Assembly (NCBI GenBank): GCA_045605025.1
Contig: JAZUPE010000005.1
Span: forward strand, 1 to 33,079
Origin: SIG598 sp045605025
Lineage (GTDB): Bacteria > Bacillota > Clostridia > Oscillospirales > Acutalibacteraceae
Reading direction: 5' to 3'
Length of the DNA: 33,079 bases
Shown: piece by piece, positions 10,596 to 17,973 of the stretch
Layout of the letters: each line of letters starts with the position of its first letter
Numbering within the stretch: position 1 is the stretch's first letter
Program-made: the position numbers and the translations under genes
Notes under the pieces: model-generated
What the model was told of the DNA's origin: nothing
Database searches by the model: none
Seen by the model: the letters and a program-made list of their open reading frames with translations, nothing else

Positions 10596-12149
10596 TTATT
10601 TAGCATATTCGACAGCGCGGCTCTCACGAATGAGATTGACCTTGATCTGTCCGGGATACTCAAGCTCGTTTTCGATGCGGTTGCAGATGTCGCGGGCAAC
10701 CAGGATCATTCCCTCGTCCTTGACGACCTCGGGCTTGATCATGACGCGAACTTCGCGACCGGCCTGAATGGCAAAGCAGCGCTCGACACCGGGGAAGGAA
10801 TTGGCAATCTCCTCCAGCTTCTGCAGACGCTTGATGTAGTTCTCAACGTTCTCACGGCGTGCGCCGGGACGAGCGGCGGAAATGGCATCAGCTGCCTGAA
10901 CCAGACATGCAAGAACGCTCTGGGCCTCTACATCACCGTGATGAGCGTGAATGGCGTGAATAATGGATTCGTGCTCCTTGTATTTACGGGCAACATCGAC
11001 ACCGATGGAAACATGGCTGCCCTCAATGTCGTGGTCGAGAGCCTTGCCGATGTCGTGGAGCAGACCGGCGCGGCGTGCGGAGGCGGGATCAAGTCCCAGC
11101 TCGGAAGCCATCAGACCGGCAATAAAGGAAACCTCAAGGGAATGTCTGAGCACGTTCTGGCCGTAGCTTGTACGATAACGCAGTCGTCCAAGAATCTTGA
11201 CCAGTTCGTGGTGCAGGCCGATGACGCCGGCCTCCAGAACGGTTTTTTCACCTTCGGCTTTAATTGTGGCCTCAACCTCACGGCGAGCCTTGTCCACCAT
11301 TTCCTCGATGCGTGCGGGATGGATACGACCATCAGCAATCAGACGCTCAAGAGCGATACGTGCGATTTCGCGACGTACCGGATCAAAGGACGAGAGGGTA
11401 ATTGCCTCCGGAGTGTCGTCGATGATAAGATCCACACCGGTGGCGGTCTCAAGTGCACGGATGTTGCGGCCTTCACGACCGATGATACGTCCCTTCATTT
11501 CATCGTTAGGCAGAACAACAACCGAAACAGTTGCCTCGGCAACATGATCGGCTGCGCAGCGCTGGATAGCGAGAGAAATGATGTTGCGGGCCTTTTCGTT
11601 GGCCTCGTCGCGGGTCTGCTGCTCAACCTCCATGATGCGTGCGGCTTTTTCGTGGGTCAGTTCGCTGTCAAGGCTTTTGAGCAGATGCTCCTTGGCCTGT
11701 TCGGCGGTAAAACCGGAGATGCGCTCCATGAGATCCATCTGGCATCTCTTGAGTTCCTCGGTTTCGGCAAGTCTTGCCTCTGCCTGCTTGATTTTGCCGT
11801 TGAGCTGTTCTTCTTTTTTCTCGTAGTTTTCCAGCTTCTTGTCAAGAGTTTCTTCCTTCTGCTGGAGACGGCGCTCCTGACGCTGAACCTCGTTGCGGCG
11901 CTCGCGGAGTTCCTTGTCACTTTCGTTGCGCAGACGATGGATCTCATCCTTACCTTCAAGGATGACCTCCTTCTTTCTTGCTTCGGCGGCTTTATATGCC
12001 TCGTTGACAATGCGCTTGGCTTCCTCCTCGGCGGAGCCGATGGCAGCTTCGGATATCTGCTGACGGCGCTTCATTCCGTAGAACATACCGCCCGCGAATG
12101 CTCCGCCGCCCACGAGTAATGCGATGATCAAAACAAAATACCATTGCAT
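10596..12149 (-). CDS. rny: Ribonuclease Y
   Basis: Membrane-anchored endoribonuclease that initiates mRNA decay in Firmicutes. The product from ATG 12149 has about 517 residues. In order: one N-terminal membrane segment (QWYFVLIIALLVGGGAFAGG), a long charged coiled coil (about 40-190), a KH RNA-binding domain with GRIIGREGRNIR, and an HD domain with GLLHDIGKALDHDIEGSH and HAHHGD. The ribosome binding site AGGAGG ends 16 nt before this ATG, which is long; the only closer candidate in frame is TTG at 12164, which touches the AGGAGG and seems unusable. It is transcribed from its own promoter and followed by a strong hairpin. Its position directly upstream of rpoB is unusual. Confidence 0.96.
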   Translation of the reverse strand: MQWYFVLIIALLVGGGAFAGGMFYGMKRRQQISEAAIGSAEEEAKRIVNEAYKAAEARKKEVILEGKDEIHRLRNESDKELRERRNEVQRQERRLQQKEETLDKKLENYEKKEEQLNGKIKQAEARLAETEELKRCQMDLMERISGFTAEQAKEHLLKSLDSELTHEKAARIMEVEQQTRDEANEKARNIISLAIQRCAADHVAEATVSVVVLPNDEMKGRIIGREGRNIRALETATGVDLIIDDTPEAITLSSFDPVRREIARIALERLIADGRIHPARIEEMVDKARREVEATIKAEGEKTVLEAGVIGLHHELVKILGRLRYRTSYGQNVLRHSLEVSFIAGLMASELGLDPASARRAGLLHDIGKALDHDIEGSHVSIGVDVARKYKEHESIIHAIHAHHGDVEAQSVLACLVQAADAISAARPGARRENVENYIKRLQKLEEIANSFPGVERCFAIQAGREVRVMIKPEVVKDEGMILVARDICNRIENELEYPGQIKVNLIRESRAVEYAK

Positions 12150-12236
12150 AATAGTGTGGTACAAACCTCCTTTTCTGTTCGGAAAGCGTTCAGTCTTTCC
12201 TTGATTTTTATTATTTTTGATAAAACCTCAGCGCGG

Positions 12237-12258
12237 ATGCGTTAGTCCGCTAACGCAT
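12237..12258 (-). repeat. Hairpin in the rny 5' UTR
   Basis: ATGCGTTAG (12237-12245) and CTAACGCAT (12250-12258) form a perfect 9-bp stem with a 4-nt loop. It begins about 25-30 nt after the predicted rny transcription start and could stabilise the 5' end or be a binding site. No T-run follows. Confidence 0.65.
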
Positions 12259-12280
12259 ATCTACATAATTATAAATAATA

Positions 12281-12321
12281 CGTTATTGTACATAATAACG
12301 CGAAACACTGTACTCTGTCAA
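12281..12321 (-). promoter_or_regulatory. rny promoter with inverted repeat over the -10
   Basis: Minus strand TTGACA (12321-12316), 18-nt spacer, TATTAT (12297-12292). The -10 sits within CGTTATT (12281-12287) / AATAACG (12294-12300), a 7-bp inverted repeat that could be an operator. Confidence 0.75.
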
Positions 12322-12453
12322 GATTTATTTGTTCCATACGGGACAAAATCCACTAAATCAAGGGAGCTTAATTGTGCCGGGAATAATCCGATGTTTTTGT
12401 CATAACGCAGTCAGAAATCTCCGGTGATGAAGCGGCATGAAAGAGAAAATCTA

Positions 12454-12482
12454 TTGACACAGCTTTAATTTTGATGTAAGCT
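12454..12482 (+). promoter_or_regulatory. Promoter for the small membrane protein pair
   Basis: TTGACA (12454-12459), 17-nt spacer, TAAGCT (12477-12482), with TG just before the -10 (extended -10 feature). The -10 is a poor match, so strength or timing may depend on other factors. The rest of 12165-12528 holds the divergent rny promoter and nothing else recognised. Confidence 0.55.
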
Positions 12483-12528
12483 GAATTTGTGTAAATACCC
12501 AAATCAGAAAAACGAGGAGGAAATAATT

Positions 12529-12873
12529 ATGGATAACAACAATCTCTACTCCGCCGTTAACGCGGACGGCAAAGCTTCACCGCGTTATTACGCGATGGGC
12601 AGCATGATTCTGGGAATACTTGCTCTGTCCCTGTCTCTGATCGTGGGCTGGGCGGGTGCATCTGCCTGGCTGGGCGGACTCGTTTTCGGAATCGTCGGTC
12701 TTGTGTTTGCCAATAAAGCAGGCAAAGCCGGCTACACCGGCGGTATGCGAACCACAGGTATGGTTCTTTCTATTATCGCTATAGCACTGTTCTCTCTTGC
12801 GCTGGTAGCCTGTATCGGATGCCCTGCATGCATGCTCTGTACCGGTGCCTGCCTGACTGCTGGCATGCTGTAA
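12529..12873 (+). CDS. Small two-helix membrane protein, DUF4190-like
   Basis: A 114-residue protein starting MDNNNLYSAVNADGK, preceded by GAGGAGG at 8-10 nt, which selects this ATG over an upstream in-frame one. After a short polar N-terminus it has a hydrophobic stretch MGSMILGILALSLSLIVGWA and a second around SAWLGGLVFGIVGLVF. A KAGKAGYTGGMRTTG linker follows, then a last segment MVLSIIAIALFSLALVACIG with a cysteine cluster (CIGCPACMLCTGAC). The arrangement (two hairpinned hydrophobic segments with 'AxKAGxxGG' linker) resembles DUF4190 proteins. Function is unknown. The next gene shares the MDNNN start and the same type of membrane core, so the two probably arose by duplication and are co-transcribed (32-nt gap). 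Confidence 0.8.
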   Translation: MDNNNLYSAVNADGKASPRYYAMGSMILGILALSLSLIVGWAGASAWLGGLVFGIVGLVFANKAGKAGYTGGMRTTGMVLSIIAIALFSLALVACIGCPACMLCTGACLTAGML

Positions 12874-12905
12874 GAACGGCGTAGAATAAACGGAGGAGTA
12901 TTATT

Positions 12906-13769
12906 ATGGATAACAATAACATGAACATTAATCCTGAAATCGTACCGGACGCTCCTGATGCAGTAATTCCGGAGATCAACACCATAGAACCCATCAACGA
13001 GATTGCTGAAACTGCTGTCAACGAAACCGCAGCAGCCGCTGAGGTAACCGTTGCCGCTGTTGAGGATACTGTTGTCGCAGCCGCCGAGGAGACCGTTGCT
13101 GCTGTCGAGGAAACCGCCGTTGCCGCGGAAGAAACCGTTGCTGCCGCTGTTGAGGATACTGTTGCCGCAACCGACGAGGTTGATGTCGCTGAAACTCCCG
13201 AGCTCAAGGGCGAACCGGTTCCCGTTCAGTCCGAACCGGTTGTTACCGAAGCTTTCCCTGCAGGCAGCGCTCCCGTTGTCTATGCAACCGGTAATAACTC
13301 CCAGCCCACTTACGCTCCTTATTATGCGGCTGATGACAATTACACTCAGCGATCCGAAACCGGCGAGGGCTTTGCTCTCACCAGCTTCATTCTCGGTTTG
13401 GGTTCTCTTGTTCTGGCCTGGGGCACTCCGCTCTGCTACGTCTGCATAGCACTTGCTGTTGCCGGTATAATCTTTGCCTCTGTAGCAAGAAAAAAGGGCG
13501 CTGTCAACAGCCTCCAGAAATCCGGTCTGACCATGGCTATCATCGGTCTTATCCTCAGCGTGATTACATCGGTCAGCTGCACCGTCTGCAACGCCTGCTC
13601 TGAAAACCTGAACGAAATGGCTGCAAGCGGAATATTCAGTGAGCTTGAAGAAGGTGACTTCGAGACCCTGCAGCAGTTTGTCGAGCAGTATGGTTCTTCC
13701 GAAGATCTTGAGGAATTCAATGAGGCTCTGGAGCAGCTTCAGGGAATGTATTCCAGCCAAGGCGAATAA
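12906..13769 (+). CDS. Membrane protein with Ala/Val/Glu heptad repeats
   Basis: A 287-residue protein with GGAGGAG ahead of the start. Residues about 35-100 are built of a degenerate 7-residue pattern (AVEDTVV, AAAEETV, AAVEETA, VAAEETV) that would form an acidic amphipathic helix. A proline-rich linker (about 100-150) follows. Then a DUF4190-like core with two hydrophobic segments (GFALTSFILGLGSLVLAWG; CYVCIALAVAGIIFASVARK), a K/G linker and a third segment (MAIIGLILSVITSVSC). The tail is acidic and Gln-rich. No catalytic motif is visible. It is the distal gene of the pair and ends at a strong shared terminator. Function unknown; the long repeat suggests a scaffold or surface-contact role, which is inference. 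Confidence 0.8.
   Translation: MDNNNMNINPEIVPDAPDAVIPEINTIEPINEIAETAVNETAAAAEVTVAAVEDTVVAAAEETVAAVEETAVAAEETVAAAVEDTVAATDEVDVAETPELKGEPVPVQSEPVVTEAFPAGSAPVVYATGNNSQPTYAPYYAADDNYTQRSETGEGFALTSFILGLGSLVLAWGTPLCYVCIALAVAGIIFASVARKKGAVNSLQKSGLTMAIIGLILSVITSVSCTVCNACSENLNEMAASGIFSELEEGDFETLQQFVEQYGSSEDLEEFNEALEQLQGMYSSQGE
13052..13164 (+). repeat. Direct repeats inside the heptad-repeat gene
   Basis: A 23-nt sequence (13052-13074) recurs exactly at 13142-13164, 90 nt (30 codons) apart, and weaker copies of the GAGGAxACCG unit lie between. This points to expansion by internal duplication and a site where length could vary between strains. Confidence 0.8.
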
Positions 13770-13795
13770 GACCATTCAATCAGCTTACAGATAAT

Positions 13796-13832
13796 AAAAA
13801 CTCCCCCGGTCAGTTATGCCGGGGGAGTTTTT
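13796..13832. terminator. Bidirectional intrinsic terminator
   Basis: AAAAACTCCCCCGG (13796-13809) pairs with CCGGGGGAGTTTTT (13819-13832) around a 9-nt loop. Runs of A and T on both flanks make it functional on both strands. It serves the plus-strand membrane gene pair and the minus-strand lepA/DUF6483 group, which converge here. Confidence 0.93.
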
Positions 13833-13847
13833 GCGTTGTCAGAATAA

Positions 13848-14243
13848 TTACTGGAACTGATCCAGACCGTCTATGCCGAACATATCGCTAAGTTCGTGAA
13901 TTCCGTCAAGAATCTCCTCGCGGGAGTAATCAGCGGCTTCCAGATCGTTATCGCTGATATCGGTCAGCCGGTGATAGAACGCAAGACCGGCTTCGAGATA
14001 CCCGATATCTGAGGTGTCCACCTGTTCGTACAGCATATCCTCCGCGCCGTTGATATCGCCCTGCTCCACCAGCCGGAGCATTTCGGTGTACATGGTAACG
14101 TACGGGGGAACGGTGCCCACCTCTGCTTTTGTGGTGCTGTCGATGCCAACCATCAGCTCGGTACGCCCGAATACAACAGTGGAAATGAATCTGACCATGT
14201 CACGGATGACACGCATCACATAATCGCGTTCAAAATCTGCCAT
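13848..14243 (-). CDS. DUF6483-like small acidic protein
   Basis: A 131-residue acidic protein starting MADFERDYVMRVIRDMVRFI. The N-terminal pattern 'F-x-x-DYVMRxIRDMVRFI' followed by a C-terminal helical region is what I recall of DUF6483 proteins of Clostridia, whose function is unknown. No signal peptide or membrane segment is evident. The start lies 3 nt after the lepA stop codon, with AGGAGATGA inside the end of lepA, so translation is coupled to lepA. Family assignment comes from memory of the sequence pattern. Confidence 0.75.
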   Translation of the reverse strand: MADFERDYVMRVIRDMVRFISTVVFGRTELMVGIDSTTKAEVGTVPPYVTMYTEMLRLVEQGDINGAEDMLYEQVDTSDIGYLEAGLAFYHRLTDISDNDLEAADYSREEILDGIHELSDMFGIDGLDQFQ

Positions 14244-14246
14244 CGA

Positions 14247-16058
14247 TTAATCATCTCCTAACTTGAGAACTGACATGAATGCCTCCTGAGGAACCTCTAC
14301 GGTGCCCAGCTGACGCATGCGCTTCTTGCCTTCCTTCTGCTTCTCCAGCAGCTTCTTCTTACGGGTGATATCACCGCCGTAGCACTTGGCGAGAACGTCC
14401 TTGCGCATGGCCTTGACAGTCTCGCGGGCGATGATCTTGCCGCCGATGGCAGCCTGAATGGGTACCTCAAACAGCTGACGGGGGATATTGTCCTTGAGGC
14501 GCTCTGCCATCTTCCGGGCGCGGGGATAGGCCTTGTCCTTGTGTACGATAAATGAAAGGGCATCCACCATTTCGCCGTTGAGGAGAATATCCAGCTTTAC
14601 CAGTTCCGACTGCTGATACTCAGCCAGCTCATAGTCGAAGGAGGCATATCCGCGTGTGCGGCTCTTGAGAGCATCAAAAAAGTCGTATACGATCTCGTTC
14701 AGCGGCAGATGATAGTGGATATCGACACGCTCGGGAGTGATGTATTCCATTCCGCAGAATTCTCCGCGGCGATCCTGACACAGTTCCATGATGTTGCCAA
14801 CGTACTCGGAGGGCGAGTAAATATGCGCGTCACACATAGGCTCCTCGGCCATGGCGATGGTGGCGGGATCGGGGTAGTTGGTGGGGTTGTCAATGAAGGT
14901 TACGGTACCGTCAGTCTTGGTCAGACGGTAAATAACGCTGGGAGCGGTGGTGATGAGGTCAAGATTATACTCGCGCTCAAGGCGTTCCTGAATGATCTCC
15001 ATGTGCAGCAGACCGAGGAAACCGCAGCGGAAGCCGAATCCCAGAGCCACGGAGGTCTCCGGTTCAAAGGTCAGCGAAGCGTCATTGAGCTTGAGCTTGG
15101 CCAGGGCCTCACGCAAATCCTCATACTTGGCGCCATCGGAAGGATAAACGCCACAGAAAACCATTGAGTTGACCTTCTTGTATCCGGGCAGCGCCTCCGC
15201 TGCTGGATTGGCGGTGGTGGTGACGGTGTCACCGACCATAGCGTCAGAAACGCTCTTGATGGAGGCGGCAATGTAGCCGACTTCACCAGCAGCCAGAGAC
15301 CTTGCCGGCTCAAGCAGTGTGGGGCGCATATATCCGCACTCAACCACATTGAATTCGGCACCGGTGCTCATCATGCGGATAGTGTCACCGGGCTTGAGCG
15401 TGCCTTCCATTACGCGAACGTAAACGATAACGCCGCGATATGAATCATAATAGCTGTCGAAAATCAGTGCCTTGAGAGGTGCGGTGCGATCACCGGAGGG
15501 GGCAGGGATATTCTGCACAACACTTTCAAGAACCTGCTCTATGTTCAGTCCGACTTTTGCGGAAATCCGGGGAGCGTCCTCGGCGGGAATGCCGATGACA
15601 TCCTCGATTTCGTTAATAACGCGTTCGGGATCGGCTGAGGCAAGATCAATCTTGTTGATGACAGGAACAACCTCGAGATTTGCGTCAACGGCAAGGTAAG
15701 TGTTTCCGAGAGTCTGGGCTTCAATGCCCTGAGTGGCGTCAACTACCAGAAGTGCACCCTCGCAGGCGGCAAGGGAGCGGGACACCTCGTAGTTGAAGTC
15801 CACATGACCCGGAGTGTCAATCAGATTGAAAATGTAGTCCTTGCCGTCCTCAGCCTTATAGTTTACTGTGACCGCTCGTGCTTTGATGGTTATGCCGCGC
15901 TCGCGTTCAAGATCCATGTTGTCCAGCAGCTGATCGGACATATCGCGGGCACTGACAGCAGAGGTCTTTTCAAGAATACGGTCGGCGAGAGTGCTCTTGC
16001 CGTGATCGATGTGGGCGATGATACAGAAATTGCGGATGTTGTCGTGCTGATTTCCCAT
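14247..16058 (-). CDS. lepA: Elongation factor 4 (LepA)
   Basis: Ribosomal GTPase (EF4) implicated in back-translocation and 30S assembly. The 603-residue protein begins MGNQHDNIRNFCIIAHIDHGKST; AGGAGA lies 9 nt upstream of ATG 16058, while the open frame's earlier ATG at 16118 would add 20 non-family residues. Motifs: P-loop AHIDHGKST, ERERGITIKA, DTPGHVDF, NKID, then the LepA-specific C-terminal domain with FGFRCGFLGLLHMEI and the ending KMAERLKDNIPRQLFEVPIQAAIGGKII-type region plus KKKLLEKQKEGKKRM. Normal length. It is probably expressed with the two upstream envelope genes, as no promoter or terminator is clear in the 144-nt gap before it. Confidence 0.98.
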   Translation of the reverse strand: MGNQHDNIRNFCIIAHIDHGKSTLADRILEKTSAVSARDMSDQLLDNMDLERERGITIKARAVTVNYKAEDGKDYIFNLIDTPGHVDFNYEVSRSLAACEGALLVVDATQGIEAQTLGNTYLAVDANLEVVPVINKIDLASADPERVINEIEDVIGIPAEDAPRISAKVGLNIEQVLESVVQNIPAPSGDRTAPLKALIFDSYYDSYRGVIVYVRVMEGTLKPGDTIRMMSTGAEFNVVECGYMRPTLLEPARSLAAGEVGYIAASIKSVSDAMVGDTVTTTANPAAEALPGYKKVNSMVFCGVYPSDGAKYEDLREALAKLKLNDASLTFEPETSVALGFGFRCGFLGLLHMEIIQERLEREYNLDLITTAPSVIYRLTKTDGTVTFIDNPTNYPDPATIAMAEEPMCDAHIYSPSEYVGNIMELCQDRRGEFCGMEYITPERVDIHYHLPLNEIVYDFFDALKSRTRGYASFDYELAEYQQSELVKLDILLNGEMVDALSFIVHKDKAYPRARKMAERLKDNIPRQLFEVPIQAAIGGKIIARETVKAMRKDVLAKCYGGDITRKKKLLEKQKEGKKRMRQLGTVEVPQEAFMSVLKLGDD

Positions 16059-16202
16059 TGGGTGTTCTCTCCTGTATAGAATATACGCGTACTCAACTAC
16101 GCGGCATCCCTGGCGCACGGGAAAGTTCCCGGAATGTCGTCACGGACACCGCGTTACGGCAGATAGATTTCTGCGTTAAAGCTGGATAGAATAATTAATC
16201 AA

Positions 16203-16922
16203 TTAATCAAACTCGGCGAATTCATCATCGCCGGAAAGTGCAGAGGCTGCGGCGTCCATTGCCATGCTGTGGAGTTCAGCAGCTTCGCGCGCGTTACGGA
16301 TGGCAAGCTTTGCGCGCTTGGCTTCTTTTACAGCAATCTCTGACTTTTCGGCTGCGGTTTGAGCAAGCGCATCAATCTGCCGCATGGCAGCACGTTGCTC
16401 TGCAGGATTAAGCATAGCAAGCTCGTCTTCGGCACGGCGGAGGTCTTCTTCGGCTCGCTTGGCTTCTTCGACTGCCATTGTTGCGGATTTTTTTGCTCTG
16501 GTGGCTTCTTCTGCAGCACGCTTTGCGGCTATTCTGAGCTCACTTTCCCGTGCGGCAAGATCTTCGGGGCTGGATGAAGCGGATACGAGATCGAGATCAT
16601 CGTCAAAGTAATTGTCTTCTTCTGTCTGAACTCTTGCTGCGGCGGCAGGTTTTGCTGGTGCGTTATTAAATGAGTCGTTGTCGATGGAGTTTTCTTCGTC
16701 AGCAGAATACTCATCGTCAAAATACTCATCATTATCTACTTTTTTTGGAGATGACAGTATTCCGACGATAAGCGCGATGCCGAACAGTACGTCAATTACA
16801 GCGATAACAGAAGATATCGAGGTGCTGAACTTCGAAGTAAAAAGAAAAATACCAAAAGCGATGAATACCAGTCCGACAAGTCCGAAGATTAGCGAATTAC
16901 CGGTTTTGCTCTTGTATGCCAT
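16203..16922 (-). CDS. Membrane-anchored acidic coiled-coil protein
   Basis: A 239-residue protein I cannot assign to a named family. Two N-terminal hydrophobic segments (SLIFGLVGLVFIAFGIFLF; VIAVIDVLFGIALIVGIL) form a membrane hairpin. An acidic low-complexity linker rich in Asp, Glu and Asn follows (about 63-115), then a long alanine/glutamate/lysine/arginine coiled coil (about 120-225) with repeated EEAKRAEEDLRRAE and KEAKRAKLAIRNAREAAE patterns, and an acidic end GDDEFAEFD. The domain order suggests a cytoplasmic scaffold held at the membrane, which is inference. GAAGGAA precedes the start. It lies 40 nt after the secreted Ig-like gene, within one operon. Confidence 0.75.
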   Translation of the reverse strand: MAYKSKTGNSLIFGLVGLVFIAFGIFLFTSKFSTSISSVIAVIDVLFGIALIVGILSSPKKVDNDEYFDDEYSADEENSIDNDSFNNAPAKPAAAARVQTEEDNYFDDDLDLVSASSSPEDLAARESELRIAAKRAAEEATRAKKSATMAVEEAKRAEEDLRRAEDELAMLNPAEQRAAMRQIDALAQTAAEKSEIAVKEAKRAKLAIRNAREAAELHSMAMDAAASALSGDDEFAEFD

Positions 16923-16962
16923 TATTAATTCCTTCTTTCGTTATGATCGCCGAGACGAAAAA

Positions 16963-17700
16963 TCAATACTTTTTGTTGTTCCTGTAATATTGGTCAGGGA
17001 GAAGTCTCTTGCGCTGGTTGCCGCGATAGCCGCCAGTATTGAAACGACGTCGGGAACCGGGATAAAGATTTAGTCTGGGACTGCGGTTGCGGAACATTAC
17101 CGAAAGCACAAGACCGCACAGACCGACAATAACTGCCAGACCGACGATGCCTATCATGTAGCTGACCGCATCGTCATTTTTCTTTTCGACTATGTACTGC
17201 TGAAGTGTATTCTTGTCAGTGTCGGAGAAATAGTCAATTTCGCCGGGAGCGAACTGGATTGCGACGGTGGTGGTAGTTCCACCTGCAGTTACTGACTCGT
17301 CACCGACATACAGCAGGTAGGTTGCTTCCATGCTGCCCACCCGGGCAGTAATCGTAACCTCTCCGATCTTCAGTCCGTGAACCTTGCAGCGATCGCTGCC
17401 GTCCTTGTCAACTCTGGCAACTGACGGATCAGAACTCGAAAACTCAAGTGTCGAGGAGGACTGAATGTTATTCATTGTTACGTAAAGAGTGGTGGCTTTA
17501 CCGACCTCAACGCGCTTGCTGTTGGCTGTGCTGAAGGAAATGGAAGCGAGATTCTCGCTCGGGCTTGTGGCGATAACAAGACCCTGGGGAGTGGAAGTGG
17601 TTTGCTGGGCTCCTTCCGCATTAGCTGTTACAGGCAGGCAAAGAACCAGCGTGACCAGCAGAAGCAGGACAGCCGTATATTTGATTGTGACTGATTTCAA
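16963..17700 (-). CDS. Secreted Ig-like (Big_2) single-pass membrane protein
   Basis: A 245-residue protein with a TTG start at 17700 (AAGAGGT about 9-10 nt upstream; no in-frame ATG nearby). It has a cleavable signal peptide (YTAVLLLLVTLVLCLPVTANA, cut near ANA-EG). A bacterial Ig-like domain follows, of Big_2 type by its pattern VGKATTLYVTMN...SSDPSVARVDKDG...IGEVTITARVG. After a linker a membrane segment SYMIGIVGLAVIVGLCGLVLSVM precedes a strongly basic C-terminal tail rich in Arg, Asn, Tyr and Gly. The protein would present the Ig domain outside and the basic tail in the cytoplasm, where it could meet the acidic linker of the next gene's product (inference). A consensus promoter lies upstream. 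Confidence 0.8.
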   Translation of the reverse strand: MKSVTIKYTAVLLLLVTLVLCLPVTANAEGAQQTTSTPQGLVIATSPSENLASISFSTANSKRVEVGKATTLYVTMNNIQSSSTLEFSSSDPSVARVDKDGSDRCKVHGLKIGEVTITARVGSMEATYLLYVGDESVTAGGTTTTVAIQFAPGEIDYFSDTDKNTLQQYIVEKKNDDAVSYMIGIVGLAVIVGLCGLVLSVMFRNRSPRLNLYPGSRRRFNTGGYRGNQRKRLLPDQYYRNNKKY

Positions 17701-17771
17701 ACGGCAATACCTCTTTCGTATGGGTGCCTGCGCCGCTTAAGGGCATAAAGACACATTTTCAATTGAAAAAG

Positions 17772-17800
17772 ATTATATCATAATAAAGAATGAATTTCAA
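17772..17800 (-). promoter_or_regulatory. Promoter of the Ig-like/coiled-coil/lepA group
   Basis: Minus strand TTGAAA (17800-17795), 17-nt spacer, TATAAT (17777-17772), leaving a leader of about 65 nt before the TTG start at 17700. Confidence 0.85.
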
Positions 17801-17908
17801 GACAGATTACCGGCATGTAATACTTTTTGTGTGGATATGTGATACTTTTTATTTGTTGTATCGGCAGGAGACACTTTTGTTGATCGCTTTCTGTGTGCTC
17901 TCAGTGAC

Positions 17909-17937
17909 TTGACGGGTTTGCCTTTTTATGTTATAAT
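17909..17937 (+). promoter_or_regulatory. Promoter of the LRR lipoprotein gene
   Basis: TTGACG (17909-17914), 17-nt spacer, TATAAT (17932-17937). The start would be near 17944, giving a short leader of about 30 nt. It is divergent from the promoter at 17772-17800. Confidence 0.85.
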
Positions 17938-17973
17938 AATTATATTGCAATAATATGGAAAGGACTGATTATT

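Noticed and set aside
13051..13164. CRISPR-like spaced repeats
   Set aside because: The repeats lie in frame inside a coding gene and reflect a protein heptad pattern; there is no array and no cas gene.
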